This document shows, piece by piece, positions 1-8,441 of a DNA stretch of 64,000 bases. Position 1 is the first letter of the stretch; each line of letters starts with the position of its first letter. A program made the translations under genes and the position numbers. The stretch is taken from contig NZ_CANMIW010000005.1 in NCBI RefSeq assembly GCF_947498005.1, positions 264,308 through 328,307 on the forward strand. The letters run 5' to 3'. The stretch comes from an uncultured Winogradskyella sp. Lineage in GTDB: Bacteria; Bacteroidota; Bacteroidia; Flavobacteriales; Flavobacteriaceae. The notes under the pieces are model-generated. The model was not told where the DNA came from. It did no database searches and saw only the letters and a program-made list of their open reading frames with translations.

Positions 1-2
1 AA

Positions 3-272
3 CTATTTAGGAGTGAATTATCTAAATTTATTGAAACAAGTCCTATCGTAAACGCAGTAAGAGGAAAAGGGTTGTTAAACGCTATTTTAATTAATGATAC
101 AGAAGAAAGCGATACCGCTTGGAATATCTGTTTGAAATTAAGAGATAACGGTTTATTAGCAAAACCAACGCATGGCAACATTATCCGTTTCGCGCCACCT
201 TTGGTAATGACTAAAGAACAATTGTTAGATTGTGTTTCAATTATAACAAAGACTTTAAGGGAATTTGAATAA
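3..272 (+). CDS. rocD: Ornithine aminotransferase, C-terminal end (partial)
   Basis: The reading frame is open from the window edge, so only the last 89 codons are present and the 5' end lies outside. The motif [10 protein letters not shown], followed by a segment with [22 protein letters not shown], is the typical C-terminal small domain of PLP-dependent ornithine--oxo-acid transaminases (class III aminotransferases). These convert ornithine and 2-oxoglutarate to glutamate-semialdehyde and glutamate in arginine breakdown. The PLP lysine is upstream of the window and cannot be checked. A strong hairpin terminator follows 25 bases after the stop. Other class III aminotransferases are possible but fit less well. 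Confidence 0.85.
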   Translation, partial: LFRSELSKFIETSPIVNAVRGKGLLNAILINDTEESDTAWNICLKLRDNGLLAKPTHGNIIRFAPPLVMTKEQLLDCVSIITKTLREFE

Positions 273-294
273 TAATTTCGTTAAAATTAAAGAT

Positions 295-334
295 AAAAAA
301 AAGCGATTTTCATTTAAGAAAATCGCTTTTTTGA
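295..334. terminator. Bidirectional intrinsic terminator after rocD
   Basis: Ten-base perfect inverted repeat (301-310 with 319-328, AAGCGATTTT/AAAATCGCTT) with an 8-base loop, an A-run before it and a T-run after it. It sits between two convergent genes, so it can serve both rocD and the minus-strand CCC-motif gene. Confidence 0.85.
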
Positions 335-353
335 TGTTATAAATAAATTTTAT

Positions 354-698
354 TTATTCTCCAGCATCTTCCATCCCTTGTTGGTAGCCTTCCATAAATT
401 CATTCATCATTTCTTGTCTAGCTTCCCATCCTCCAGTAGAAAGATCGTAAATATTATAGATTAATGTTATAGCACAAATAATAGTAACAACTAAAGCAAC
501 AGTTTTAGCTGTAGTCATTGCCTTTACGCTTGTTGGTTCATAATCATCAGGACTAATACTAGCTTTTTTTAATCCGCTCTGTGCTATAAAAAAAGCAGGA
601 GCAGAAAGCAATATACCAAGGCCACCAAAGCAGCAGCATAATAGGCCAATTATTGATAAAACGTATACGACTGCAGTATTTAATTTTTGTTGTTCCAT
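354..698 (-). CDS. CCC-motif membrane protein
   Basis: A 114-residue protein with two predicted membrane segments (about residues 9-38 and 64-86) and three consecutive cysteines (C21-C23, LLCCCFGG) inside the first. This layout matches the small flavobacterial family known as CCC-motif membrane proteins, whose role is unknown. The C-terminus is acidic and Met-rich (MMNEFMEGYQQGMEDAGE). It lies 2 bases downstream of the DUF2752 gene and is surely co-transcribed with it; this pairing is common in Flavobacteriia. No enzymatic motif is visible. Confidence 0.75.
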   Translation of the reverse strand: MEQQKLNTAVVYVLSIIGLLCCCFGGLGILLSAPAFFIAQSGLKKASISPDDYEPTSVKAMTTAKTVALVVTIICAITLIYNIYDLSTGGWEARQEMMNEFMEGYQQGMEDAGE

Positions 699-700
699 GG

Positions 701-1006
701 TTAAATTTTATTTAAATATAGTTTGATTAGATAACTTCCAACGATTATAATAACATTAGACATCGCTAATATAAATATAATTTTATTGCTGTTTTTAAAA
801 TTCTTAAAACTGTTTACAATTAGAAATCCAAAAAAGCCCAATAATGTGTAGATTGCAGGATACATAAAAAAAGCATCAATTAATTTACCTTCCAAGATTA
901 AAGCGATAGAGCGTTGAATACCACAACCCATGCACTCATAACCAAAAATTTTTTTGTTTAAGCAAGGAATCATGTAGTCTTCAAGACCGTTAATCAATAT
1001 TAGCAT
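701..1006 (-). CDS. DUF2752 family membrane protein
   Basis: A 101-residue protein that carries the DUF2752 signature: an N-terminal CLNKKIFGYECMGCGIQRS segment (proline/cysteine loop, then CxGCGxxR) followed by hydrophobic helices at about residues 24-64 and 74-97. DUF2752 proteins are small inner-membrane proteins of unknown function. The gene is the first of a two-gene unit with the CCC-motif gene 2 bases downstream. The cysteine loop and the neighbour's cysteine triplet could indicate metal or redox chemistry, but that is inference. Confidence 0.8.
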   Translation of the reverse strand: MLILINGLEDYMIPCLNKKIFGYECMGCGIQRSIALILEGKLIDAFFMYPAIYTLLGFFGFLIVNSFKNFKNSNKIIFILAMSNVIIIVGSYLIKLYLNKI

Positions 1007-1067
1007 AGCGCTAAATTAAGATTTTACTAAATACTTTTACAAATGAATTTATTATTTTTCTAAAGTG

Positions 1068-1075
1068 TACTTTTG
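1068..1075 (+). promoter_or_regulatory. -7 promoter element (TACTTTTG)
   Basis: Exact match to the Bacteroidota -7 consensus TAnnTTTG, 18 bases before the ATG at 1094. It overlaps a possible TTG start at 1073, so that longer start is very unlikely. No clear TTG -33 box was seen. Confidence 0.5.
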
Positions 1076-1093
1076 TGTTTTAATTTTTTAATT

Positions 1094-1309
1094 ATGAATA
1101 TTTCTAGAACAGTAAATTTAATTTGCATTGTAGTTGGTGGCTTAATTGCATTCTATGCAAATGCAGAAGAAGAGCAAAATCTATATTTATTAATTGGTGG
1201 TATTGCCTTATTGATGTTTGGTATTTATAGAACTTCAAGAAATATTCCTAGCAAAAATGATAAACCAGAAGAATCTTTTATAAAAACTGAGAAGGAAGAT
1301 GAAGTTTAA
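1094..1309 (+). CDS. Small two-helix membrane protein
   Basis: A 71-residue protein (MNISRTVNLI...) with two hydrophobic helices (about residues 7-22 and 31-49) and a charged, lysine/glutamate-rich tail. The ATG at 1094 is chosen because an alternative TTG at 1073 falls within the promoter element. The stop overlaps the start of the Smr gene at 1299 by 11 bases, so the two are translationally coupled. No recognised family; function unknown. Confidence 0.7.
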   Translation: MNISRTVNLICIVVGGLIAFYANAEEEQNLYLLIGGIALLMFGIYRTSRNIPSKNDKPEESFIKTEKEDEV

Positions 1310-1856
1310 AATTGGCGATTCGGTTGAAACTATAGACGACGATATTTCAGGAACTGTAACTAAGATTTCTGAAAACACTATTACAGTTGAAGATAATAAT
1401 GGTTTTGATTTTCAGTTTGAAGCTAACGAACTCATTATCAGAGCAGCTGGTAATTCTTTAAAAAGTGCTGTTTACAATGCAGACTTTGAGGCTGTTAAAA
1501 AAGAAAAAGCATTTAAAAAAAGAAAACAAACACTAACGGTTAAACCAAAAGAACGACATGCACCAAAGTTTGAGGTTGATTTACATATTCATCATTTAAC
1601 TAAATCGTCTAGAGGCATGACTAACTATGACATGCTAAATCTTCAATTAGATACTGCAAGAGGACAACTAGAGTTTGCAATTCGTAAACGAATCCCAAAA
1701 ATTGTATTTATACATGGTGTTGGCGAAGGCGTACTTCGTCAAGAATTAGAAACCTTATTTAGCCGTTATAATAACGTAAAATTTTATGATGCTGACTATA
1801 AAACTTATGGATTAGGTGCAACTGAAGTTAGAATATTACAAAATATAGCGCCTTAA
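1299..1856 (+). CDS. Smr-domain protein (DUF2027/MutS2-like C-terminus)
   Basis: A 185-residue protein. The N-terminus (residues 1-50) is a small SH3/KOW-like beta domain (KIGDSVETIDDDISGTVTKI), then a basic linker (residues 68-90), then an Smr domain (about residues 93-180). The Smr hallmarks are VDLHIHHL (for LDLHG) and IHGVGEGVLRQEL (for HGxGxGxLR). Smr domains in MutS2 and related proteins act as nucleases on DNA or on mRNA of stalled ribosomes. The gene ends in a 4-base convergent overlap with the next minus-strand gene. Confidence 0.85.
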   Translation: MKFKIGDSVETIDDDISGTVTKISENTITVEDNNGFDFQFEANELIIRAAGNSLKSAVYNADFEAVKKEKAFKKRKQTLTVKPKERHAPKFEVDLHIHHLTKSSRGMTNYDMLNLQLDTARGQLEFAIRKRIPKIVFIHGVGEGVLRQELETLFSRYNNVKFYDADYKTYGLGATEVRILQNIAP

Positions 1857-2785
1857 TCATCATCTGTTTCCGGTTCGACAGTAATGATATAAGAAATATC
1901 AAAATCTCCATAATCTATATACGTAGAATTGATAATGTCAAATCCTGCATTTTCAATTATGAAACTAGTAGTCACTGTACTTGTGTAAGTACTCACTATA
2001 AAACCAGAGTCATCAAATTCTTCTTGCGCAGAAATGTGATTATATAAGTAACGATAAATATCTATGTCATTTTCATCCGCAACAATATTTACCTGTGCTC
2101 TAGGGTTTTGATTTACAGAAAAATCTTCTAGACGAGTAGGTACACCATCATTATCGTCGTCGTCGTCTAAATAATCTAATGTACCATCACCATCAGTATC
2201 TAGCCCATTGGTTAACGGATCATCATCACCATCAGCATTTAAAATATCAATTTCTTGTGAAGTTCTTACATTATCGTTGTCATCATCGTCGTCTTTGTAA
2301 TCTGGTAAGCCATCACCATCCCAATCTTGTGGATCATCAATTCCGCCAGGTCCATACTCATCTTCACTTGGTATACCATCTCCATCATCATCAATAATTG
2401 TTGAAGTGGCATAAACCGTTCCGCTGTCTGCTTCGTAATCATCAATTACACTTAAATCACCAGGTGGAATATCATCACATAATTCATCGTCTTCTATAGA
2501 TCTGTTATATGACCTTAGTATAAAGCGCGTTTCGCCTCCTTCTACAATAGTGAATTCTGCCGACGTAGCTGTTGTAAAAATTAATTCATTTTCTTCATCC
2601 TTATTTATTATTAATAATAACGCTTCACTAGGACTTTCACGAGTGTCATATAACAAATATGAGTTAACTGCATTATCACAACGTTCTAATTCACCTTCAA
2701 ACTCGAGGTCAATTGTTAAAATATCGCCATCATCACAAGCGACTAAAAAAGCGAAACAAAAAAGGAAATAAAAACGACGGATCAT
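1853..2785 (-). CDS. Lipoprotein with calcium-binding thrombospondin type 3-like repeats
   Basis: Begins with a lipoprotein signal MIRRFYFLFCFAFLVAC (C17 lipidated). An N-terminal domain of about 130 residues is followed by several DxDGDGxxD-type repeats (for example DDDGDGIPSEDE, DWDGDGLPDYKDDDDDND, DTDGDGTLDYLDDDDDNDG), typical Ca2+-binding thrombospondin type 3 repeats of exported Bacteroidota proteins, then about 100 residues of unknown fold. A longer start at 2836 is possible, but it lies upstream of a TATTTTTG promoter element (2801-2808, minus strand), so the ATG at 2785 is preferred. Probably exposed at the outer membrane; binding partner unknown. Confidence 0.75.
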   Translation of the reverse strand: MIRRFYFLFCFAFLVACDDGDILTIDLEFEGELERCDNAVNSYLLYDTRESPSEALLLIINKDEENELIFTTATSAEFTIVEGGETRFILRSYNRSIEDDELCDDIPPGDLSVIDDYEADSGTVYATSTIIDDDGDGIPSEDEYGPGGIDDPQDWDGDGLPDYKDDDDDNDNVRTSQEIDILNADGDDDPLTNGLDTDGDGTLDYLDDDDDNDGVPTRLEDFSVNQNPRAQVNIVADENDIDIYRYLYNHISAQEEFDDSGFIVSTYTSTVTTSFIIENAGFDIINSTYIDYGDFDISYIITVEPETDDD

Positions 2786-2800
2786 AGATTCAATTTTAAA

Positions 2801-2808
2801 CAAAAATA
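2801..2808 (-). promoter_or_regulatory. -7 promoter element (TATTTTTG) of the calcium-repeat lipoprotein
   Basis: On the minus strand TATTTTTG fits TAnnTTTG exactly and stands 15 bases before the ATG at 2785. No TTG was found at the usual distance, so this is a partial match. Confidence 0.35.
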
Positions 2809-2859
2809 AAGGATTTGTAAAATTATAACGCTCCATTATCTAAATAATTTTATTTACAA

Positions 2860-2867
2860 TATTTTTG
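2860..2867 (+). promoter_or_regulatory. -7 promoter element (TATTTTTG) touching the desulfurase start
   Basis: Matches TAnnTTTG and ends only 4 bases before the ATG at 2872. If used, transcription would begin at or next to the start codon, giving a leaderless mRNA. No good -33 TTG is present. Confidence 0.35.
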
Positions 2868-2871
2868 TGAA

Positions 2872-4017
2872 ATGAAACACGTTTATTTAGATAATGCGGC
2901 AACCACAGCAATTCGTAAAGAAGTTATAGAACGTATGACTATAGTATTACAAGAAAACTATGGTAATGCGTCGTCTACTCACAGTTTTGGACGCTCATCT
3001 AAAGCTCTTTTAGAACAATGTAGAAAGAATATTGCATCTTATTTTAATGTTTCTGCTTCAGAAATAGTTTTTACATCTGGTGGAACTGAAGCGGATAATT
3101 TAGCTTTACGCAGTGCTGTTAGAGATTTAGGTTATACTGAAATTATAACCTCTAAAATAGAGCATCATGCGGTTTTGCATACTGCGGAACAGCTGCAAAA
3201 AGAATATAATGTAAAGCTTACTTATGTAAACGTTGACCAATGTGGACAAGTTGACTATGCGCATTTAGAACAATTATTAAAATCTAGTGATAAAGCAATA
3301 GTTAGTTTAATGCATATTAACAACGAAATAGGAAATATCTTAGATATAAAGAAAGTAGCTGATTTATGTAAATCGAATAATGCATTGTTTCATACAGACA
3401 CTGTTCAATCTATTGGTCATTATAAAATTGACCTACAAGCTATACCTATAGATTTTTTGGCTGCTAGCGCGCATAAATTTCATGGACCTAAAGGTGTTGG
3501 TTTTTGTTTTATTAGAAAAGAATCTGGTCTTAAACCATTAATTTTTGGCGGCGAACAGGAGAGAGGTTATAGAGCAGGTACGGAGTCTATTCATAATATT
3601 GTTGGTTTAGATGAAGCTTTAAAGATTGCTTACTCTAATCTTGAAGATGATAAAAAGTATGTTTCAGGTTTAAAGACTTACTTCATAGCGCAACTAAAAA
3701 ACGAGATTCCAGAAGCAAGTTTTAATGGTCGTTGTGAAGATAATACTAACAGTACCTACACATTAGTTAATGTCTGTTTACCAATAGCTGCAGAAAAAAC
3801 AGCAATGTTACAATTTCAGCTCGATTTAAAAGGAATTGCTTGTTCTAAAGGAAGTGCTTGCCAAAGTGGTAGTAGCCAACAATCTCACGTATTGACTGAA
3901 ATACTATCAGAAAATAAACTGAAGCAACCATCTGTGCGTTTCTCTTTTAGTATTTACAATACAAAAGACGAATTAGATTATGTAATAAGTGTATTAAAAG
4001 CGTTTGTTAATTCTTAA
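2872..4017 (+). CDS. Cysteine desulfurase (IscS/NifS-like)
   Basis: A 381-residue class V aminotransferase-fold enzyme that removes sulfur from cysteine to supply Fe-S cluster or thio-cofactor synthesis. Visible motifs are the N-terminal YLDNAATT, the PLP-binding segment around H99/H100, the Schiff-base lysine K202 in SAHKFHGPKG, and the persulfide cysteine C330 in CSKGSACQSG, which is the long-loop IscS/NifS type and not SufS. The start follows a promoter-like element directly. The 3' end overlaps the convergent T9SS gene by 11 bases. No scaffold (iscU) or sulfur-acceptor gene is adjacent, so the precise sulfur destination is unknown. Confidence 0.9.
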   Translation: MKHVYLDNAATTAIRKEVIERMTIVLQENYGNASSTHSFGRSSKALLEQCRKNIASYFNVSASEIVFTSGGTEADNLALRSAVRDLGYTEIITSKIEHHAVLHTAEQLQKEYNVKLTYVNVDQCGQVDYAHLEQLLKSSDKAIVSLMHINNEIGNILDIKKVADLCKSNNALFHTDTVQSIGHYKIDLQAIPIDFLAASAHKFHGPKGVGFCFIRKESGLKPLIFGGEQERGYRAGTESIHNIVGLDEALKIAYSNLEDDKKYVSGLKTYFIAQLKNEIPEASFNGRCEDNTNSTYTLVNVCLPIAAEKTAMLQFQLDLKGIACSKGSACQSGSSQQSHVLTEILSENKLKQPSVRFSFSIYNTKDELDYVISVLKAFVNS

Positions 4018-5806
4018 CAATAATTTTTTGTGATTTTACAGTTGAAGAATTTGTGGTCACTTTTACAACATACACACCATCACTGATCGCAGCTGTAGAT
4101 ACACTATAAAGTTCTGAAACCGCATTATATGGTAAATTATAAATACGTTTACCTGCGACATCAAATATCTCAATAGTTTTAATATCTAATGCATTAGGAT
4201 TTAAAACTGAAAGCTCATTATTATCATTGTTTTGACGTATGGTTAAAGACGTAGCCTCAAAATCTTCAATACCTAAGGTACTGTTTGTTGTAAATACAAT
4301 TTCAAAACGATTTGTGTAGTTTCCAGGTTCAATATTTAGTTCATAATCTACATTTCTTAAATTAATGTATGTGTCATTTTCATTATCATGAATATAAATA
4401 CCTTGAGATTCGTCAAAATTTTGAACATCGAAAATTCTGAATCTTAATGGTTGTTGTTCTTCAATATCAATTACAAATGGGATTGTTAACTCTTGAGCAA
4501 ATGGGTAAGCCAAACCAGAATAGACATCATTTTCTTGTTCAAAATAAGCATCTGAACTTAAATTTTGAGAACGATGTAATTCTAAACCTCTATCATGTCC
4601 AAAGGTTGCCGTATCATGAAAATTCAATAAGAGTTGACGTGTGTATTGTGCTTCATTGACACTAAAATCAACATTTAGTCGAAACCTTTTATAATCATTA
4701 GGAACTATGGAAAGTCCATTTTCTTGATATTGAATCCCAGTATTTGGAGTTGTTTCAGTAGCATTATTATCGTTAGTATTACTACTTCTAAAAAAGTAAC
4801 TATCTGTACCAATTTTTTCAAAAACACGATGCGTATTTTTTACAGATACAGTATTTGTAGTTGCACCAGCTTGTCCTTCAACCATGAAACCTTGTCCAAT
4901 TGGTATATAACGACGTGCTTGTTTAGTGCCACCTGGAGGTCCAGGAGGTATTCCGGTAGAAATTCCTTGAGAATTATAAGTTTCGAATTGAGCAAATGTA
5001 TTAGATACTATTGTGCCAGCTGCATTGATGGTAAACTCATGATAACCACCAATATAATCTGCAACGTAATGTGAATTAATATATCCTGCTTGTTCCCAAT
5101 AAAAAAGTGTACCAACGATTTCGTTTACATTATCAGCGTCATGAATAAAAGCTGCAGAGTCTATAGCACTTGGATAAGGATTACCAACCAATGTAAATTC
5201 GCCAACTGCAATAGGATTAGACATGGTTCCATTGTTTGGTTTTCCTCTAAAATCATATTCTTGATTATTAGAAACACCTGTACCGTTTCCTTTCATTGTA
5301 AATCCTAAACCAGGAGCAATAGCGCCTGCGTCTCCAACAAAAAACCAATCTGAATAAAGACTAGAAGTTTGGTACGTCCATAGCCACCTTGTAGAAATTG
5401 TTAATGGACTTGCGCTACCATCGTAGCCTGTTGTAAATAATGCTGGTGTTGAGTTTTCGAGATCAATAACATCATTAAGTAGGGCGACTCTAGCATCTTC
5501 ATTTCCATTTGCTAGAGAGGTATTACCTACTGGAGAACACCAATAATTATAACTCCATTGGTTAGCTGTACCAGTTTGGTAAACACTTAGCTCTCCCAAT
5601 CCAGAATTACCTGTAGTACCTGTTCCTTGAATTAGTTGAGATTCATCTCTTAAATAAATTTTTGCGGTTGATTCTTCTAAATTAACATCATCGTTAACAA
5701 AGAGTACTTCATCAGAAACAAATACATAAGCATTGTTTCGTACGCTTAGTTGAGCGAATGAAAAAGAAAAACACAGTATTGCGCATGCAAATAAAGAAAG
5801 TTTCAT
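4007..5806 (-). CDS. T9SS type A cargo protein, large secreted surface protein
   Basis: About 599 residues with a signal peptide MKLSLFACAILCFSFSFA and a C-terminal type A sorting domain of about 80 residues (NPNALDIKTIEIFDVAGKRI...ISDGVYVVKVTT...KSQKIIVKN), the signal for export by the type IX secretion system and for surface anchoring. The central region is beta-rich with no catalytic motif that I recognise. The ATG at 5806 is preferred over a GTG at 5824 because it begins the signal peptide. A TAAATTTG element lies on the minus strand at 5865-5872. Function beyond secretion unknown. Confidence 0.8.
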   Translation of the reverse strand: MKLSLFACAILCFSFSFAQLSVRNNAYVFVSDEVLFVNDDVNLEESTAKIYLRDESQLIQGTGTTGNSGLGELSVYQTGTANQWSYNYWCSPVGNTSLANGNEDARVALLNDVIDLENSTPALFTTGYDGSASPLTISTRWLWTYQTSSLYSDWFFVGDAGAIAPGLGFTMKGNGTGVSNNQEYDFRGKPNNGTMSNPIAVGEFTLVGNPYPSAIDSAAFIHDADNVNEIVGTLFYWEQAGYINSHYVADYIGGYHEFTINAAGTIVSNTFAQFETYNSQGISTGIPPGPPGGTKQARRYIPIGQGFMVEGQAGATTNTVSVKNTHRVFEKIGTDSYFFRSSNTNDNNATETTPNTGIQYQENGLSIVPNDYKRFRLNVDFSVNEAQYTRQLLLNFHDTATFGHDRGLELHRSQNLSSDAYFEQENDVYSGLAYPFAQELTIPFVIDIEEQQPLRFRIFDVQNFDESQGIYIHDNENDTYINLRNVDYELNIEPGNYTNRFEIVFTTNSTLGIEDFEATSLTIRQNNDNNELSVLNPNALDIKTIEIFDVAGKRIYNLPYNAVSELYSVSTAAISDGVYVVKVTTNSSTVKSQKIIVKN

Positions 5807-5964
5807 ATTCTTAAATTTTTGCACTTGTGTTTAGTAGGGTAACCAAAAGTGAATTAAATAGTTACAAATTTAAACATTTTATAGTTGAATTAATGTTCGG
5901 TCATCGGTAATATTGGTATTTCCACTAAAAATAAGATTGGTTTTTCTAATTCAACAAGAAAAAA

Positions 5965-8430
5965 TTAGAATCGGGCAGATAATCTTAAATTAAAAACGCG
6001 AGGCGTTAAATAGTTTGGAATTGCATATTGCCCTTTGCTATACACGTCTCTTACCCAAGTATTTGTTATGGAATTTTGGTTATTAAACATGTTGTAAATT
6101 TCAAAACCAATAGACAATTCTTTTACCGACTTTTTCCATTTGGCCTTGTACTTGCTTTCTGGGTTAACAATTTGGTATGAAATTCCTAAATCTGCACGTC
6201 TATAATCTCTAAGTCTAAGTTGGTAAACGTAGGGATCGGCATAACTAGGCGAACCTCCAGGAACACCAGTATTATAAACTAAATTAAGGTACATTTTTAG
6301 ATCAGGCATATTGGGTACATAATCTTGAAAAAGTACACCAAATTTTAAACGTTGGTCTGTTGGTCTTGCAATGTAACCACGATCGTCAATGTTTTCTTCT
6401 GTTTTTAGATAACCAAAACTAAACCATGACTCAGTACCAGGAACAAATTCTCCATTTAGTCTTAAATCTAAACCATAAGCATACGCTTTTGCATTGTTTT
6501 TTGCTGCATACCGAATTCTCACATTTTCTAATGTGTAAGGATTAACGTCACTCATACCTTTATAATAGGCTTCTACTACCAATTTAAATGGTCGTTTCCA
6601 AAGTTGAAAACTTTGCTCATTACCAAGTACCACATGAAATGATTTTTGAGCCTTAACATCTGGTTGTACAGTTCCTACAGAATCTCTTAACTCTCTGTAA
6701 AAAGGCGGTTGATGGTATAAACCACCTGCAACTCTAAAAAGCACATCTTTTTCCCAGTTAGGCTTAATTGCAAATTGAGCTCTTGGACTAAATACAGTGT
6801 GGGATTTAGTTTCAACATCTTCGCCAGAAACGGACCAACTATGAGTTCTTACACCTGCATTATAAAAGACTTCGTGTCCATTCCAATCCGTTTTTTTACT
6901 GTACTGACCAAAAGCTTGAAATCTATTTATGGTTATTCGGTTTAAAGCTCTTACTTCTTCAAAGGCTGTTAATGGTCCTGAGAAAGATTCATAAGGTTGG
7001 TAATTTGGTTCGCTAAAACGTGGAGGTCTTATAGAGAAACCAGCAGAGTCAATAACTTCATATTCTACAAGTCTATCTCTAATATCTTCATTGGTATATT
7101 TTACAGACCACTCAATAGTACTTTCTTCATCAATTTTATAATCGCCTCTGTGTTCTGCATTTATAATAAAAGCATCTAAATCATTACGAGCATGTGTTAA
7201 TTGAGAACCAATACCTTCACTAAATTCTACTTCGCCTAAATTTTCGTCGCCAATACTAGTATTAACTTGACCTAATCGATACTGTGCTAATATGTCAAAA
7301 TATTCTTGTTCCGTAGTGTGATATGCTGATGCAATTAATTTTAAAGTTAGGTCTTCATTTACAAAATAGTTAGCCTTTAATGCTCCAAACGCTGTTTGGT
7401 ATTGATCTTTTTCTTGACCTTCATAGAAAACCAAAAGCGCTACTGGGTCTTGAAGTGTACCAAAATTTGTTTGTCTGTTTTCTGGTTGAAAATTGTACTT
7501 GTTTAAAGAAAGATTCCCTAAAAAGTTTAAGTGAAATTTACTCGAAAAACGATAGGTTAAATAGGTTTGAGCATCTGCAAAAACAGGTTCAACATTGCCT
7601 TCAGTCTCTAAGCTGTTGAGCAGTAAACTATTATCTCTGTAGCGTACACCTGCGATACCTGAAAACTTTCCATCCTTGGAAACGGTTTCTGCTGCGATAC
7701 TTCCGCCAAGTAAACTTAAATCTGCCCTTATCCCAAAATCAACTGGGTTACGATATGTAATATCTAGTACGGAAGATAATTTATCTCCATATTTAGCTTG
7801 AAAACCACCAGCTGAAAAATCTACATTCTGCACTAAATCTGTATTCACAAAGCTTAAACCTTCTTGATTTCCAGATCTAATAAGAAAAGGTCTGTAAACT
7901 TCAATTTCATTTACATAAACTAAATTTTCATCAAAATTCCCACCTCTAACAGAATACTGCGTACTTAACTCATTAGAAATATTAACGCCAGGTAATGTTT
8001 TTAAAATGTTCTCTACACCTGGTTGTGCGCCTTTTATGGTTCTTAGCGTTGCAGGATCAATTGACACAACGCCTTCCGTTGTTAATCTTGTATTACTATT
8101 AATAACAACGGTTGTAATCTGTTCAAATTCTACGAGCATAACAGGATTAAATTCTAACTCCTGTCCATTTTTTAAGTTGAAGGTTTGTTCTATTCGTTCA
8201 TGAGATAAATGTGTGAAAACCACAGTAACTTCTTTACCATAAGGTATTTTTAATTCGTAGAATCCATTACTATTGGTCGCTGTACCTTCTCCAGTACTCG
8301 CTTTTATATTTACGTTTTCAATAGGTGTATTGGCTTCGTTTAAAATAACACCTCTTATGATTGAAGATTGCGCAAAGGATAGCAAACTAAATAGTAAGCT
8401 AATTAAAATAATAAAGTGTAAGCGTTTCAA
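5965..8430 (-). CDS. TonB-dependent outer-membrane receptor
   Basis: An 821-residue protein. It has a signal peptide (MKRLHFIILISLLFSLLSFA), a carboxypeptidase-regulatory-like beta-sandwich (about residues 23-105, IIRGVILNEANTPIENVNI), a plug (about residues 115-230, LKTLPGVNISNELSTQYSVRGGNFDENLVYVNEIEVYRP) and a 22-strand-type barrel ending in ...RVFNLRLSARF with a terminal aromatic residue. It imports an unknown ligand with energy from TonB/ExbBD. It lacks the SusC signature and has no SusD partner, so it is not a polysaccharide-utilisation pair. The M23 peptidase gene lies 11 bases upstream in the same operon. Confidence 0.9.
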   Translation of the reverse strand: MKRLHFIILISLLFSLLSFAQSSIIRGVILNEANTPIENVNIKASTGEGTATNSNGFYELKIPYGKEVTVVFTHLSHERIEQTFNLKNGQELEFNPVMLVEFEQITTVVINSNTRLTTEGVVSIDPATLRTIKGAQPGVENILKTLPGVNISNELSTQYSVRGGNFDENLVYVNEIEVYRPFLIRSGNQEGLSFVNTDLVQNVDFSAGGFQAKYGDKLSSVLDITYRNPVDFGIRADLSLLGGSIAAETVSKDGKFSGIAGVRYRDNSLLLNSLETEGNVEPVFADAQTYLTYRFSSKFHLNFLGNLSLNKYNFQPENRQTNFGTLQDPVALLVFYEGQEKDQYQTAFGALKANYFVNEDLTLKLIASAYHTTEQEYFDILAQYRLGQVNTSIGDENLGEVEFSEGIGSQLTHARNDLDAFIINAEHRGDYKIDEESTIEWSVKYTNEDIRDRLVEYEVIDSAGFSIRPPRFSEPNYQPYESFSGPLTAFEEVRALNRITINRFQAFGQYSKKTDWNGHEVFYNAGVRTHSWSVSGEDVETKSHTVFSPRAQFAIKPNWEKDVLFRVAGGLYHQPPFYRELRDSVGTVQPDVKAQKSFHVVLGNEQSFQLWKRPFKLVVEAYYKGMSDVNPYTLENVRIRYAAKNNAKAYAYGLDLRLNGEFVPGTESWFSFGYLKTEENIDDRGYIARPTDQRLKFGVLFQDYVPNMPDLKMYLNLVYNTGVPGGSPSYADPYVYQLRLRDYRRADLGISYQIVNPESKYKAKWKKSVKELSIGFEIYNMFNNQNSITNTWVRDVYSKGQYAIPNYLTPRVFNLRLSARF

Positions 8431-8441
8431 ATAGTTTGGTT

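Noticed and set aside
1073..1093. Longer TTG start for the small membrane protein
   Set aside because: It lies within the exact TAnnTTTG promoter element, so it would not be on the transcript.
2179..2397. Plus-strand His-rich ORF (MYHHHQYLAHWLTDHHHHQH...)
   Set aside because: It is the antisense of the GAT-rich Asp repeats of the calcium-binding lipoprotein; the histidines only mirror Asp codons.
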